Source: Lentinula raphanica
Lineage: Eukaryota; Basidiomycota; Agaricomycetes; Agaricales; Omphalotaceae
Direction of reading: 5' to 3'
NCBI GenBank assembly: GCA_027919835.1
Contig: JANVFP010000021.1
Span: forward strand, 868,001-932,000
Length of the DNA stretch: 64,000 nt
This document shows, in pieces, positions 24,216 through 36,231 of this stretch (position 1 is the stretch's first letter; each line of letters begins with the position of its first letter). Below the pieces are notes generated by a model, which was not told where the DNA came from, made no database searches, and was given only the letters and a program-made list of their open reading frames with translations. The position numbers and the translations under genes were made by a program.

Positions 24216-26252
24216 ATGGCCTGGCCATCTTCGCTCTTTGACTCCTTCCCCAGTGAAGTTGTCGCGATGATCTTCGAGTTTGGCACCTTTTCTGAGCTTG
24301 GAAAACTTCAGCACAGTCCAGGAGAGACTCCTTTCGTTTTCGAATCATGCTCCAAATCCAACAACTATAGCTACTCCCCTCGCTTTCCCGTATTGGTATC
24401 TCATGTCTCTCGGAAGTGGCGGTCAATTGCTCTCAATACGCCAGCTCTTTGGTCAACGCTATTCTTCGATCATGCCTCTCATCTGGAAAGAGGTCGCGTT
24501 TTCCTCGAACGATGTTCCCCACGAGGTTCTGGCTCGCAAGAATTCTGCTCGGGGTATCTTCTAGATATCGTCATTGCGACTGTTCCTTTCACACGGAAGG
24601 CATCACAGAGTGACGATTCGATATCTAAGGAAGAATTGGAAAAGATATTCAACTTATTAACGCCGGTTACCGTTCGGTGGAGATCCTTCTTTCTGCGTGT
24701 TCGAGATAACACTTGCAAAAAGGTAGCCCGGGACGCCCTTGGACATAATTGTGGGCGGGCACCAAATCTGGAGGCATTACAGTTGTATCACTTTGAAGAT
24801 TACAACAATGTCGACGAACTCATCGAGGCTACCATTCGGCATCCTGTCATATGCTTCGCAAACGATGTCCCAAAACTAAAGCATCTCAGCCTCATTGGCG
24901 TCAACCTTCCCTGGGCTCTCTCTCCGTACTTGGAAGGTTTAGACACGCTAGAACTCGCTCTTCATCCAGACAAAATCCGTCCACCTTACGAATTCTGGGA
25001 CAGAATTCTCCGTCTATCTCCCGACTTGCGGAAGCTCATCCTCCACTACTCTGGTCCGAAGGAGAGATGGGACGATGAAGGTTCTACAGAGCCAGCGTTT
25101 GCATGGCAAGGTGATGACCTGTGGCGTTCCGACTTGCCCTCCGATAAGGTCAGCCTGGACAAACTGAATCTTCTGAGCCTGACGGACATGGACGCCCCAT
25201 ATCTCACCAGGATACTCGAACGCATTCATCTTCCCAACGTTCGCCGACTTGTGCTAGAGCTTTCGTCAGAGGAGGACGACTCCGATTACAGCGAGTTTCT
25301 CACAAAATGCTACACTGCCGGCATGAGCAACCATGAGAGCTCCTCGGTTCACAGTCCGGACCTATCTAACTCCTCGATAATGACCATCCCAACAGTGAAC
25401 CATCTGGGTTCTCCTCTGTTTCCGTTCCTTCCGACCCTCGTTTCATTGACGTTGTCGGCTCTTGACTGTAAACTTACAGTCTTACGATCGCTGTTGGTTT
25501 GCCTCACGGAGCTTAGAGAGTTAGAGGTCGATTTTCAGCGAGTTTGTGTGGGTTATACTTTTCCGGAGTGGTCACTAGCGTGGCGCATATTCGCGGAGGA
25601 CGAGGGATTTGATCGCGTTGATCAAGAAGATGGAAAGGTTTGTCTGACAAGACAGGATCACCGACATGCTCCACTGTTGCTTCCAAAACTCCAGGTTTTC
25701 AGAATTCTCCGTCTCGGTGGAAACGAGGTAGAGAGCATTATCAAATATAGGGAATGCTCCATACAGGTCAGGGACTCCATGACTGCTCCGGTCATCCGAG
25801 AGATGAATGCGTATGACATTCCCTCTCGGCAAAGGTCGATGTACATCATCAAGTACACGAAAGAGATGGAAGAGCGGGACCCAGTGTTGCAGAAATTAAT
25901 TACGTCTGGATGTTGTTACTTTCCGACGACTTGTGTCGAACACTATGGAGGTTGGGATACATTTACCGAGCCTTCGTATCACTCGGCGGAAGAGAATCCG
26001 TCTGCGGTTCTAAGACGTTTTGAACCAGAGCTCAGGGATGCATATGAAAGGAAGGTGAAAGCTGAATATCATCAGATACCACCTGTCCCGTGCACGGTCG
26101 AGGCAAACGGCTGGACGAAGGTCATGGTGCAGTCGGAGATGATCAACTTTGATGAGTCTGATTCCACAGAGGAAGAAGAGGAAGAAGAGGAGGAAGAGGA
26201 GGAATACAATTTCTCGGACGACGAGGAAGATGATAGTAGTTTCGACGAATGA
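24216..26252 (+). CDS. Large F-box protein with acidic C-terminal tail
   Basis: The frame is uninterrupted to TGA 26250-26252 (678 codons). Upstream it is open only from a TTG codon at 24138, so I start at ATG 24216, in the good context ACCATGG (MAWPSSLFDSFPSEVV). An F-box-like segment (LFDSFPSEVVAMIFEFG, then LVSHVSRKWRSIALNTPALWSTL) covers about residues 4-85. Leucine-rich, irregular segments (LKHLSLIGVNLPW, LRKLILHY, LRELEVDF) follow. The last 30 residues are almost pure Glu/Asp (a GAA/GAG repeat at 26169-26205, then SDDEEDDSSFDE). It is probably an SCF substrate receptor; the substrate is unknown. Confidence 0.8.
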   Translation: MAWPSSLFDSFPSEVVAMIFEFGTFSELGKLQHSPGETPFVFESCSKSNNYSYSPRFPVLVSHVSRKWRSIALNTPALWSTLFFDHASHLERGRVFLERCSPRGSGSQEFCSGYLLDIVIATVPFTRKASQSDDSISKEELEKIFNLLTPVTVRWRSFFLRVRDNTCKKVARDALGHNCGRAPNLEALQLYHFEDYNNVDELIEATIRHPVICFANDVPKLKHLSLIGVNLPWALSPYLEGLDTLELALHPDKIRPPYEFWDRILRLSPDLRKLILHYSGPKERWDDEGSTEPAFAWQGDDLWRSDLPSDKVSLDKLNLLSLTDMDAPYLTRILERIHLPNVRRLVLELSSEEDDSDYSEFLTKCYTAGMSNHESSSVHSPDLSNSSIMTIPTVNHLGSPLFPFLPTLVSLTLSALDCKLTVLRSLLVCLTELRELEVDFQRVCVGYTFPEWSLAWRIFAEDEGFDRVDQEDGKVCLTRQDHRHAPLLLPKLQVFRILRLGGNEVESIIKYRECSIQVRDSMTAPVIREMNAYDIPSRQRSMYIIKYTKEMEERDPVLQKLITSGCCYFPTTCVEHYGGWDTFTEPSYHSAEENPSAVLRRFEPELRDAYERKVKAEYHQIPPVPCTVEANGWTKVMVQSEMINFDESDSTEEEEEEEEEEEEYNFSDDEEDDSSFDE

Positions 26253-26540
26253 CTCAATCAATTCATTGGACTCGAGGAAATTCTGCCATATATTTTTCTT
26301 TCTGTCCTTTTAGTCGTTTTGACGTTTACATATAGATTCAGAGTGTATGCTATGTATGAGCTCACGTACCATCCCAATGTTATCTCTGTGTTTTCTCTGA
26401 GCAACAACCCAAGTTGGATTGCTGAGTCCACTATCTCTCGGCTATCTCCGGCGCGCTCTCCTATTACATCCTGTGCGCTACTTTTACTCAGTTACTTACT
26501 ACCACTACCTCACCTCGTCTTCAACACAGGAATCTCAAAA

Positions 26541-27097
26541 ATGTCCTGGCAAGGTACAAATCCCTCATCGTGGAACCTGACTTTGACAATCCTGACCCCA
26601 TCTTCAGCCTACGTCGATACCAATCTCCTTGGCACGAAGAAAGTCACTGAAGCTGCTATCCTCGGTGCACAGGGTGGTGTATGGGCCACCTCATCGGGCT
26701 TCGAGGTCAGCAGTCCTTCCATTCACCGACTTGATTATGTGTGTCCTCATCAGTACCACAGCTGAGCGCAGCAGAGCAGGCGGCGATCGTGCAAGCTCAT
26801 AAAAATCCCGATGAAACACGATCTTCTGGATTGGTCATTGGAGGCGTGAAATACTTTTGTTTGCAGGCGGACGCAAGAAGTATTTATCTAAAGAAAGGTG
26901 TACGTGCTCCTACTCTCGCTGATCTTCACATCTTTGTGACCACGATGGGTTTTTCCTTCTCCTAGGCTGACGGCGTCATCCTGGTCAAGACTCAACAGGC
27001 TATTCTATGCTGCTTGTACAAGGGTCCTCTTCAACAACCCGAAGCAGCACCAGTCGTCGAGGGTTTGGCCGATTACCTGATAAACGCTGGATTCTAA
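26541..27097 (+). CDS. PFY1: Profilin
   Basis: A small actin-monomer- and poly-proline-binding protein of the cytoskeleton. Four exons join in frame: 26541-26553 (MSWQ plus one base), 26608-26705 (AYVDTNLLGTKKVTEAAILG, GGVWATSSGFE), 26762-26899 (LSAAEQAAIVQAHKNP, GLVIGGVKYFCLQADARSIY, LKKG) and 26966-27097 (ADGVILVKTQQAILCCLYKG, QPEAAPVVEGLADYLINAGF). The very short first exon and the MSWQAYVD N-terminus are typical of fungal profilins, as is the total length of about 126 residues. All introns are GT-AG. Confidence 0.95.
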
Positions 27098-27482
27098 GAC
27101 AGAGGAAAGAGATAAACAGCCTTGCTGCAATATTACACGACGCATGAACGTATGAACTATTAATTGTACCTCGTTTCCTCTCGTGTGATGTGGATTTGCT
27201 TCCAAGAAGTCGCTACTTATCGCTTTCTATGATCTATTACGCACTTTTCTTTTGCTCAACGCAGGTAAGATTGCTCGGGCACATTCGCATCATCACTAAG
27301 TGGCAGATTACCTCTAAATCAATGTGTTAGATACAAGCTACATTCCTCGTAGGCGTGTTCAGCTCCTGGCAGTGAATAGACAGACGAGGATGCTACATTA
27401 CATATTGTACCACACTTCCGACGCGACTATTTCTCCTAAGTACAGAGTACAGAGTACAGAATGCGTTCGGCATTAGTATGTA
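27098..27482. other. Intergenic region
   Basis: No supported gene. This is the shared 3' flank of the convergent profilin and K+/H+ exchange-related genes. A small TACAGAG repeat lies near 27441-27460. Confidence 0.5.
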
Positions 27483-28683
27483 TCATCTCTGTGACTCGAT
27501 GCGAACGTGAGCCTGCTCAATTGCGCGATACATATCGGACGCAGAGCTCTCTTCGAGAGAGAAGGTTGATACAATGGCAGGAACAGCCTCTCGAGTGAGG
27601 AGCATCTCTACATGGTCTGTCGTTGATTGTGTTGAAACATGCGGAGAACGCGGATCTTGAGGCGATGTTGTTGATTTGGCGGACGATACGGTCAAAGATT
27701 TCGACCCATACTCTTTGTAGATCGCGTCCAATTCTAGACTAGGAGTCGATGTAACATGGCCATGTCTTATGAGAGCTGAGAGATATTGAGACGCTCTGTA
27801 TGCTGTGTATAATGATGCTGATCATACAACCGTGATAGTCGCAGACAAGGTGAAACGTACCTCGATAATGCGACCACGAGCGCCAGACACAAAAGAAGAA
27901 TGGTATATTCGGTATGATAGCTGTTGAGATAGATCACATTTTCGTCGGACAATTCGTCAACAACACGACAGTCCGGTAGGGGGCGGGGCAGACGAACGTA
28001 TGAGCATGAAAGGAGCGGTGAACGGAGCGATGATCATCCATATCCAGAAACCTTTCTTGTGCTTAGGTTCTCTTGCGTGTATGAGCTGCCGTAGTTGGCC
28101 CAGCGATGATTCGGAGTCTTGTATTGAAGGAGGGTATAATAAACGTATCTGTGGAAGGTTTTTACCAGCAATTGCAATCGGCCGAGCCAAAGGTTCCTAC
28201 CATAACTTGTTGCCTTTCGTCGGTCTCGTTGACGCCTTTTCCTCTCGCATCCAAGTGAAAGATGGTGGGTCCCAATGCGGGATCTACGCCTTTCAAGGCC
28301 AGTTCTTCATAATCCAAACGGTCGACCAGCCGTTCTCCCATTCGAAAGAGTTTCCGCTAGATAATAAGTAAGCTTCCGGATGATATTTAAACATTCGAAA
28401 CATAAATGCCTCTGATCACCTTCCAAGTTCCCTCCGGAGCTTGGCCAAAGCCTGCCCAGGTACTTGAAGCTTTCGACTGAGCCCAATGGATCCATCCACC
28501 CTTTGGCTGCCATCTTGACGGACTTGAATTTTCCTTTCTGGATTTCGAAAGATGTATTTGGAATTGATAAAATACAAGCGCTTTTCTGGAAAGATTGTCG
28601 AGGGTAGTTGAGGAGTTTCGAAGACGGGTGATAGGTAATGAGATGATGCGTTGTGTGGAGCGCAAACTTCGACGAGCACCCAT
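27483..28683 (-). CDS. Mitochondrial K+/H+ exchange-related protein (Mit_KHE1-like)
   Basis: Five or more exons assemble on the minus strand. The ATG at 28683 gives a basic N-terminus (MGARRSLRSTQRIISLPITR) of mitochondrial type and then KASSTWAGFGQAPEGTWK. The next exon gives GERLVDRLDYEELALKGVDP, followed by LYPPSIQDSESSLGQLRQLI and KKGFWIWMIIAPFTAPFMLI. An exon-joined PIIPNIPFFFCVWRSWSHYR then leads into AYRASQYLSALIRHG and a Ser/Thr-rich tail ending at 27483. The FWIWMIIAPFTAPFMLIPIIPN membrane hairpin marks the family named after yeast Ydl183c, linked to K+/H+ exchange of the inner membrane. An ORF frame that starts further upstream has only TTG codons. The gene is divergent from TIF34 over 152 bp. 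Confidence 0.8.
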
Positions 28684-28835
28684 TTGTGAAGCTGGTTCAA
28701 GGTTGAGTTGAGTTTGGAAACGGACAAGAAACGGAAGCAAGCCGAGGTCGCAAGCGTGGTAATATTCGCACCTTCCTATTGGCTATAGCATTCTTTTTAC
28801 TGTCTACCTCTGTCACCTCGTCTTGAATACACAAA
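28684..28835. promoter_or_regulatory. Bidirectional promoter of the KHE1-like gene and TIF34
   Basis: Only 152 bp separate the two divergent start codons, so both promoters and both 5' untranslated regions must lie here, or overlap the neighbouring gene. No TATA box is obvious; a CCTATTGGCTATAG stretch (CCAAT-like on the reverse strand) lies near 28776. Confidence 0.55.
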
Positions 28836-30166
28836 ATGGTAATATACCACGCCTTTTGACAGACTTGTATCTTTTCTCATTCTCTTATCTAGAGACCTAT
28901 ATTACTGCAAGGTTTCCATCTCTTCTCGATCTTCATACGATGTGAATGACCTAGCGCACAGGCCACGAACGATCTCTAACTCAAATCAAATACAACCGTG
29001 ACGGAGACCTCTTATTTTCCTGCTCAAAAGACCATGTAATCAACGTCTGGTATACCCACAATGGAGAGCGTCTTGGGACATATGATGGTCACAATGGAAC
29101 TGTCTGGACTGTCGATGTTGATTGTGAGCAATTATTTTTTTACTCGTGTCGCAAAACAAATGACAGGCCCACTATCGTAGCAGAATCGCGGTTCATGGTC
29201 TCCGGATCAGCAGACAATCAACTCCGTCTGTGGAACGTTGCAACCGGGAAATGCTTGTACGTTTGGGAGTTTCCTACTGCGGTAAAACGAGTAGCGTTCA
29301 GCGACGATGACAAGCAAGTGGTGTGTATCACCGAGCAGAGAATGGGGTACCAGTGTACGATTCGGGTGTTCAATATCAGTCGTATCGGGGATGGAACGAA
29401 ACGTACGTGCGGTCCTTTCGTCTATGCTTCTATTTTTTTTTTGCTAAGTGACACACAGAATCGAAAGAGCCTGCACATATCTTCAACCCCGTTGGATCCA
29501 AAGCCACCGTCTGTGCATTCACCTCTCAACCAAACATCATCATCACCGGCCACGAATCTGGTAAAGTCGCACTTTTCAATTTCAAGACCGGCGAAGAAGT
29601 CGAAAGCAACGAGCGTGCACATTCGGATGTCGTAACGGACCTTCAACTAAGTCCTGATAAAACCTACTGCATTACAAGCAGTAAGGACAAAGCCGCTAGG
29701 GTGCGCTCTGGGCTTTTCGCATAATGATCGCTGTTTGGTTTGACGTTCGTTCGCAGATACACGATACCAAAACTCTGGACGTTATCAAAACGTACACCAC
29801 GGAGACACCATTGAACAGTGCTGCCATAGCACCCAATAAGCCTTATGTACTTCTAGGTGGTGGGCAGGAAGCCATGAGTGTCACAACTACTTCTCTACGA
29901 CAAGGGAAATTCGAGACGCGATTCTGGCACAAGGTATTCGAGGAAGAGGTTGGCCGTGTCAAGGGCCATTTCGGTCCTATAAATACGTGCGTACTTTCCT
30001 CATGTCCTGCTCAAGGGAAGTTGACTCATGATACTCCAGGATTGCCGTACATCCGAAAGGAGTCTCCTACGCATCCGGAGGGGAGGATGGTTTTGTTCGG
30101 GTACATCATTTTGACGAATCGTACTTCAAAACGCAGCCTTATGGTGATTTGCACATAGAGGATTGA
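28836..30166 (+). CDS. TIF34: Translation initiation factor eIF3 subunit i
   Basis: A WD40 propeller subunit of the cytoplasmic eIF3 complex, which brings the 40S ribosome and initiator tRNA together. The protein begins [20 protein letters not shown], joined over introns. The first coding exon is the ATG alone (28836-28838), directly followed by a GTAATA donor. Clear WD units include [76 protein letters not shown] and [20 protein letters not shown]. It ends [18 protein letters not shown] with TGA 30164-30166. It converges on SMC6 with 151 bp between the stops. The length (about 330 residues) matches the family. Confidence 0.95.
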
Positions 30167-30317
30167 TGCTGACAGTTGTAGGCTGTAGCGATGTATTGAT
30201 ATCTCAATTTAATGGTAGATATGTAGTGCATTTAGGAAGCTTGTAAGTTGTAACATACGTGGCTAAGATAAGTATAAGGAAAAGGAATTTGGTCTAAGTT
30301 AAAGTAGGACGGTGCAT

Positions 30318-33300
30318 TCAACTCACCGCAAGGATGCCTTGTCCTCGTTCCGGATCAGTCATACGATGAACACGGACACTTGGCCCAAACTTCAGGCCAT
30401 TCATATCCTGAGGAGTGATGAGGATATACTGTTTCTTGTCCGACTGGTTTGCAGTGTCAATCTGTGCAAGTTTGTATGATCAATTACCAAGTCGAGCAAA
30501 AATTACGAAACTTACCATCATCTTCATACTGATACGTCTGTTGACTGCATCCATGAACACATCGAATTCATCTAGATGGGGAGCCAAAAATCAGCGACTT
30601 TCAGATCACAAAGATGCTCGACATACCGAGACATCGTAGAGGGCATCCTATAGACTCCCAGAGCGAGAGCAAGAGACAGATAGTGGAAAAAGATTTTTCT
30701 CCTCCACTCAAAGAACGAGGATCTTTCTCCTTGGAACCATGCTGTGTACCCAACTGATCGTCCGTTTGTACCTAACATCCGCCAAGCATTCATCAACGAA
30801 GTTCCACGTTATGTAATACTTTTTTTGAACAATCACCTTCAGCGATAATGTTGATTCGTGATGATTGAACAAAATATTTCCGAAGTAGCCCCTTTGAGAT
30901 AGGTTGTAGCGGAAGACCATCTTGCAACGAAGAGCGATATGGCGTCGGAATTCTTGCCATCGCGAAAGTCGCGCAGCTAGGGAAGCTTTTAGAATCTACC
31001 AAATTTGTATGAGCGACGATCAGTATACCGTGGCTTTTACCGAGTACCTTGTTCAAGTTCAGCATCTGCTTGTAATCTTTCTGCGCCTTCTCCAGTCTTT
31101 CTTTCGTTACGTTGACTTCCTTAATGATTTCGTCAACAGTAGCCCCTTGCCTGCGGTGAATGGAGATTATTATACGACGGTCATTCTGATGATGAACAGC
31201 ACGTTACCTCCTCTCTCGCTCTGCCAGCGCACGTTTAACATTGTCCATCTGTCTTTGAATGTCCTCCGGTTTTCTATTTGTCTCGACGCGTTCACCTATT
31301 TCAGCAGCTCCATTGGTCCAGTTCTGATGAAACTTCCCAGGTCAGTGACTACAGAATTGTTGAAATAGCATATTGACAGACCTCAAACTCCTCTGTGGTA
31401 GTTCTAAGAAGCACTTCAGCCTCTTCGATCTTCGCATCGGCCTCTCTCAGCTTTGTTTCATAATGTTGAACTGCTCGTTGCGCGCTCATTCTAGCTTCAG
31501 TTGCTCTCGAGACTTTATCCTACACGCACAATTACTGACTCAAGTGCGTGCACGAAGAGTGGGCTTCCTTTAGCTCACCTGAACCTCGTTTTGACTCTCG
31601 TTGAAATTACGGATTTGCTTCCGGAGGTCCAAATCCTGGTGAGCGAGTCCACTGAGTGTATGCGACAGCTGTTCTTTGACGCGTGCAACATCCTCGAATT
31701 GTTTGATATAGTCATCCCTCTCTTGTTCTGCTTCCTATGATCATACAAGGGCGTAAGTTGCAAACTATGATAGTATAGAGTAAATCTTACCAATTTTGCT
31801 TCCTGCAGACCTTGAACATTGACCGGGGTGTCTTCATTCGCCTCTTGCATGAGTGCTTGAATTTCTTGTCTAGCTTTCGAAAGAAGCTGATTGGCTTTAC
31901 GAGACTTGTCCTTGAAGAATATTCAGAGGCAAGGACCATATTCATTAAGTATCAGCTTACGCGAATCGGGTTGTCTTCTTGTTTGAGCGTGATGAATGTA
32001 TTTCGCAAGCGTTGAACTTCCGCCGATAGAGGACCATACTGCTGCTCTAGTTGTCCTCGTAAGGTCTGTAGATAGCTTCGTGAAGGACGCGGATTAGTTT
32101 TCCAAATCATCTCAGCAAACACGTTCACGTACTTTTGACGTGTGGCAACATCTTCGTTCCGAAGCATCTGGCTTCGCGGAAATGCTCTGATAGGGTTAGT
32201 AGATCCACCGCCATCACTGCAGAGAGCGAAATTTCAGCAAATTGTTTGTCAGGGAATGGGAATGCCTTACGGGAATCTTCTTACAACGAAACGATCCTGG
32301 GTCCATGCGAGACCACTACCGATACGACCTAATATTTGTTCGGCTTCTCTACGAGTGTGAGCTAATACCAATGACTCGATCCTAGACTGGTTAATGAGTA
32401 TCCGTTTGACGTCTTCATCGTCGACCTATAAGTCAATGATCAGTCATGTTGACAGGCACATGATATCTGTATTCAGACCTCCATCGCCCTCAAGACCGTC
32501 AAAACATCAGGATCAGGCTCGCCAGAGCTAAAATCAAATCGATCCTTCTCATAGATGATGATCTGATTGTTCTTGCTAGATTCCGAGTAATTTGGTTCAG
32601 CAACATGGCATAACGAGATAGCGATCACTTACAAATTGTGCTGATTGAGCAAAGTCTTGAGATTGTTCCTGTCCTGTGGGTGGGTGACCGCAAACGCAGT
32701 GAGAGAGCCACCCAGTTGGAAAGCGAGTAGGTCGGCCCAGGCATCGGGATCCTTGACCTTCACATGAATACCTAGAGGTCCTAAGGGTCGATCACCATGC
32801 CACTTCATCTGCTGGATTTTTGCAACCACCTGGGCCATCCCAGGTCCATAGGCGGCGTACTTGTTGTCTTGCTGGCGCTGTAACTGGCTAAGCAGTCCCT
32901 CGGTGTTGTCAATTTCTTGCTTCAGCTGAGTCAACTCTTTATTCTTTTCTTCACCCATTCGCTTAGTATCTTCAGTGCGTTGTAAATTAGTGGCTTTGGC
33001 AGTCTGAAGCTGCTGAATGAGCTCTTCTTGTTCCGCAACGGTAGCGTGCGCTTTTTCGAGCTTGCGGTTGAACTGGTCGCGTTTCTCCTGTGTATCTTTC
33101 GCTAACCGGTCCGTCTCTGCGGCGATTTTGGCATCGATGTCTTCGATAGAACGTTTTGCGGCCGTGGTGGATGTGTTGATATCCTTCATGTCGGTCTACA
33201 TATGATTTTTAGTACTGTGTCATGTTTGTAGCATCAATGATATGAAGATACACACGCCGCATTTCAGGATTTGGGCTTTGAGCGAATTTATCTCGGTCTT

Positions 33301-34886
33301 CAATTCATTCCTACGTTGATCGAGATCATCGATGTCACCAAGTTCTCTCATTTCAGCTTCATGCATGGCGACGTCGTCGCTCGCCTTTTGCAAGTCGACC
33401 TGCAAAATAAAGAGGGTCAAACCTCAATGAAGAATGACACAGGAAATGGATAAGAGACCTTGGCGGAGCTGAGACTCTCATCAACTTTCGTTCGTTGCCT
33501 CCTTGCATGCTCTACATTCTCCATCTTGGTCTGTAAGTCCTTCTCTTTCTCTCGTACGTGGGCCCAAGCTAGTTCGGTCTTCAGCTCTCGGGCTCTCTCC
33601 TTCTGCTTCAAGGCTTGGGCGGCTTCTTGATATTTAAGAGTGGCTTCGCGGAACGCCTGCTTGAGATCAGGAATCGCCTCTTTCTTGTTCTGGAGGACTT
33701 TGGTAGTGTTGGTGATGTTCTCGAGACAGATCTCGTATTCAGCAGCGAGTTGAGACAGCTGCGTTCCACGAAGGAAGAACTAGGAGGAGATGAGCAACCG
33801 AACACTGAGAAATATCGGTGAGGAACGTGGCCATACCTTGTACTTGTCAGCCGGTGCCGACGCACTTAAAAACAGTCTAGCAGCATCTACATATTGTGAG
33901 CTCGACTCACAATATCGCGAGGCAAGGAATGATTTACCTTGAGTGAGGACATTCATAGGATTGTCGACTTGAATGTTCATATGATCACAAATCGCAGACA
34001 ATTCTTCTCTCTTGTGGCTGACTACATTGCCTTTGGCGCCCTTGATCTTCCAGGTAGAGCTACCCTCCTGGTTGAAACGACGCGTGATGAAGATGGACTT
34101 CCCATATTCGTGGGGTTTATATGCCTCTTCACCTTGGTTCTTCAAGGCGATGGTGACTTCGGCAGTTCTAGGAAGTCGAATGAGTATCAGGTAGAGCAGC
34201 AATATCGATAAATTTACGATTGGCCTTCACGAATAAAAGATTTGAGGCCAGTACCTCGACCTGTGGAGTTACTCTTGCCCCCTAATGCAATGGTTATGGC
34301 AGACAGGACTGCGCTTTTGCCACCTGCGAAGAACGTCAGTATAGATCAATAGTATAGAAAACTCAGATACGTGCTTCCGTTATGTCCTAGAATCCTCTTA
34401 GTACGAGTCACAGGAAAGATGCCACTGCATGCTCACCGATAATGAAGTTGATCTGAGGGCCGAACTGGAAGCTCAAGTACCTGTGGCACATGAACTGATG
34501 CATTTCAATGCTTTCGATAATCCCATGCTCCGCAATTCCCTAGTCACAGAATCAGCTGGGCACAGGAAAAAAAACCAGGTATGATTAAAATTTACCCCAA
34601 CGATTTGCCGTTTCGCGTCGACAGCCCTCTCGATTCTCTCGTGATACTGTTCTTCAAACTGGTCATCGTCGATATTATCAGCTTGCTCCTGTGTTTCTTG
34701 ATTATCGTCGTCAGACGAGTCTGGCTGTTCTGCGCGCGCCTTCCCTTTCATCTTCTTGTTTGATGCCCTACTTTGTTGAGTTTGTTCGAATTCACTATCG
34801 TCTTCTGTACGAGCTCGTTTTGAGGCCTGAGACGCGTCTTGGGCATCGTCATCGTCACTATGAGAGTTGACGCGTCGCTTGACCAT
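30318..34886 (-). CDS. SMC6: Structural maintenance of chromosomes protein 6
   Basis: The large ATPase subunit of the SMC5/6 complex used in DNA repair and replication-fork stability. The ATG at 34886 gives a charged N-terminus (MVKRRVNSHSDDDDAQ). Then come GIAEHGIIESIEMHQFMCHR and Walker A INFIIGHNGSGKSAVLSAI. Long coiled-coil exons flank a hinge (PLGPLGIHVKVKDPDAWADL, about 32780-32640). The C-terminal head has LSGGEKSFSTICLLLSLWES (ABC signature) and LDEFDVFMDAVNRR (Walker B), and ends DPERGQGILAVS at TGA 30318-30320. About twenty short introns are implied. The open frame continues upstream to 35144 without an ATG of better context, so the chosen start is the one before the acidic region. 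All key ATPase motifs are intact. Confidence 0.93.
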
Positions 34887-35778
34887 TGTGAGATGGTGAT
34901 TGTAACAAGGTAGAAGAAATTGAAAGAGTTGTTGAAGCGTCACTCGTGACTCGTGACTCGTGAACCGCGTGCTCTGTGTCACGCCGCATGACACATCCTG
35001 CCGCCGTCCGCAGCCGTCCGCCCGGTTCCGTCCTGAACCGTCCCGCCATTGGCCACCACTGGGCCTCCAGTGTCCACCTAACTTTGCATGGACCTTCCAG
35101 CAAAGAAAAAAACGTACAACTGTTTTTCCGCTAACCAGACTCACATGAAAGCAAAACCATGCAAAGAATCATGCATCATGGTCTATCACGGTATGTACTA
35201 CATGTGTAGGTTACCCCAAAATCCACGCACATCTTCGTTGTCATTGTTGTGGAACCTCCTCAAGAGTCGTGACTCGTAAGAGCTCAGGGCATGGTTTGAA
35301 AGAGTTTGAATTTTTTGATCATTTACGTCGTCTGGGGACAGCCAAAACGCCCAAGCAACCTATTCGGCTGTTGACACTGGTGAATCTTTGATTGAGATAG
35401 CCTAGGATAGCCTCTTGGGACCTTCCGCCTTCTGGGACAAATGGAAGCATCTCATCACTACGATGCAACTTGAATCAGGATGCAACACAAAAATGAGCAA
35501 CTAGAACCTATTCTACAAGATTTTTTGGGGAATTTGACTGAAATGTTGAATCCTTGTTGCAGGACCAAGCATTCATATTCAGTTCTCAGTACCAATGATT
35601 CTAGAGGTGATCTGTATCGCCTTCAAGAATACACGCAGGCGATGAATGACAACTCGATGCAATGGGTATGCGGAATGGCCGCCAATCTAGCCCTGGTTGT
35701 CTGGATTCGGCGAGAGGAGACTCGTAGTACCGAAGGGAGCCCGAAGCAGTGTTGGACAGTCATTGACGACGAGTCAAT

Positions 35779-35805
35779 GTCAAAGTCACAAAATGTGACT
35801 TTGAC
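35779..35805. repeat. Perfect 12-bp hairpin
   Basis: GTCAAAGTCACA (35779-35790) is followed after a 3-nt AAA loop by its exact reverse complement TGTGACTTTGAC (35794-35805). It sits in a segment unusually rich in GTCA/TGAC tetramers and may mark an element end or a binding-site cluster. Confidence 0.75.
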
Positions 35806-36231
35806 TCTCAGTCATCAGAAATTCGTCAATTGTCTTGACGATTGGCTTTCGGTTACTAAAATCAGCTGAATACCGGTTGACCCAACGGTTGACATGAGTT
35901 TCACATCTTGTGACCGTTGCTGTCTCATCACTTCCTTTTCGAGATTTTCCTCCTTTTGCCGGGTGCTGCCGTGCATTCCCAGGATGCTGCCAAATGTCAT
36001 CGTCATTGACTGACTACCATTGACAAATAGTCACAAGTCAGTGACTGTTTGACTAAGTCAATGACTTGTCCATCACTGGCCCGAATATGAACGTAATTTC
36101 TGGACAATAATATACTTCGACTCCCGAACTACACTTTTGAAACTGACATTGACTTGAATTTGAACGTGGACTTATCGGACATGACTGTTTTGATCAACAT
36201 TCACTATTGATTGTGTACTCAGGCCTCGACA

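Noticed and set aside
35480..35869. A 129-codon plus-strand gene
   Set aside because: It crosses a perfect hairpin and a GTCA-rich repeat block, and shows no domain or splice structure.
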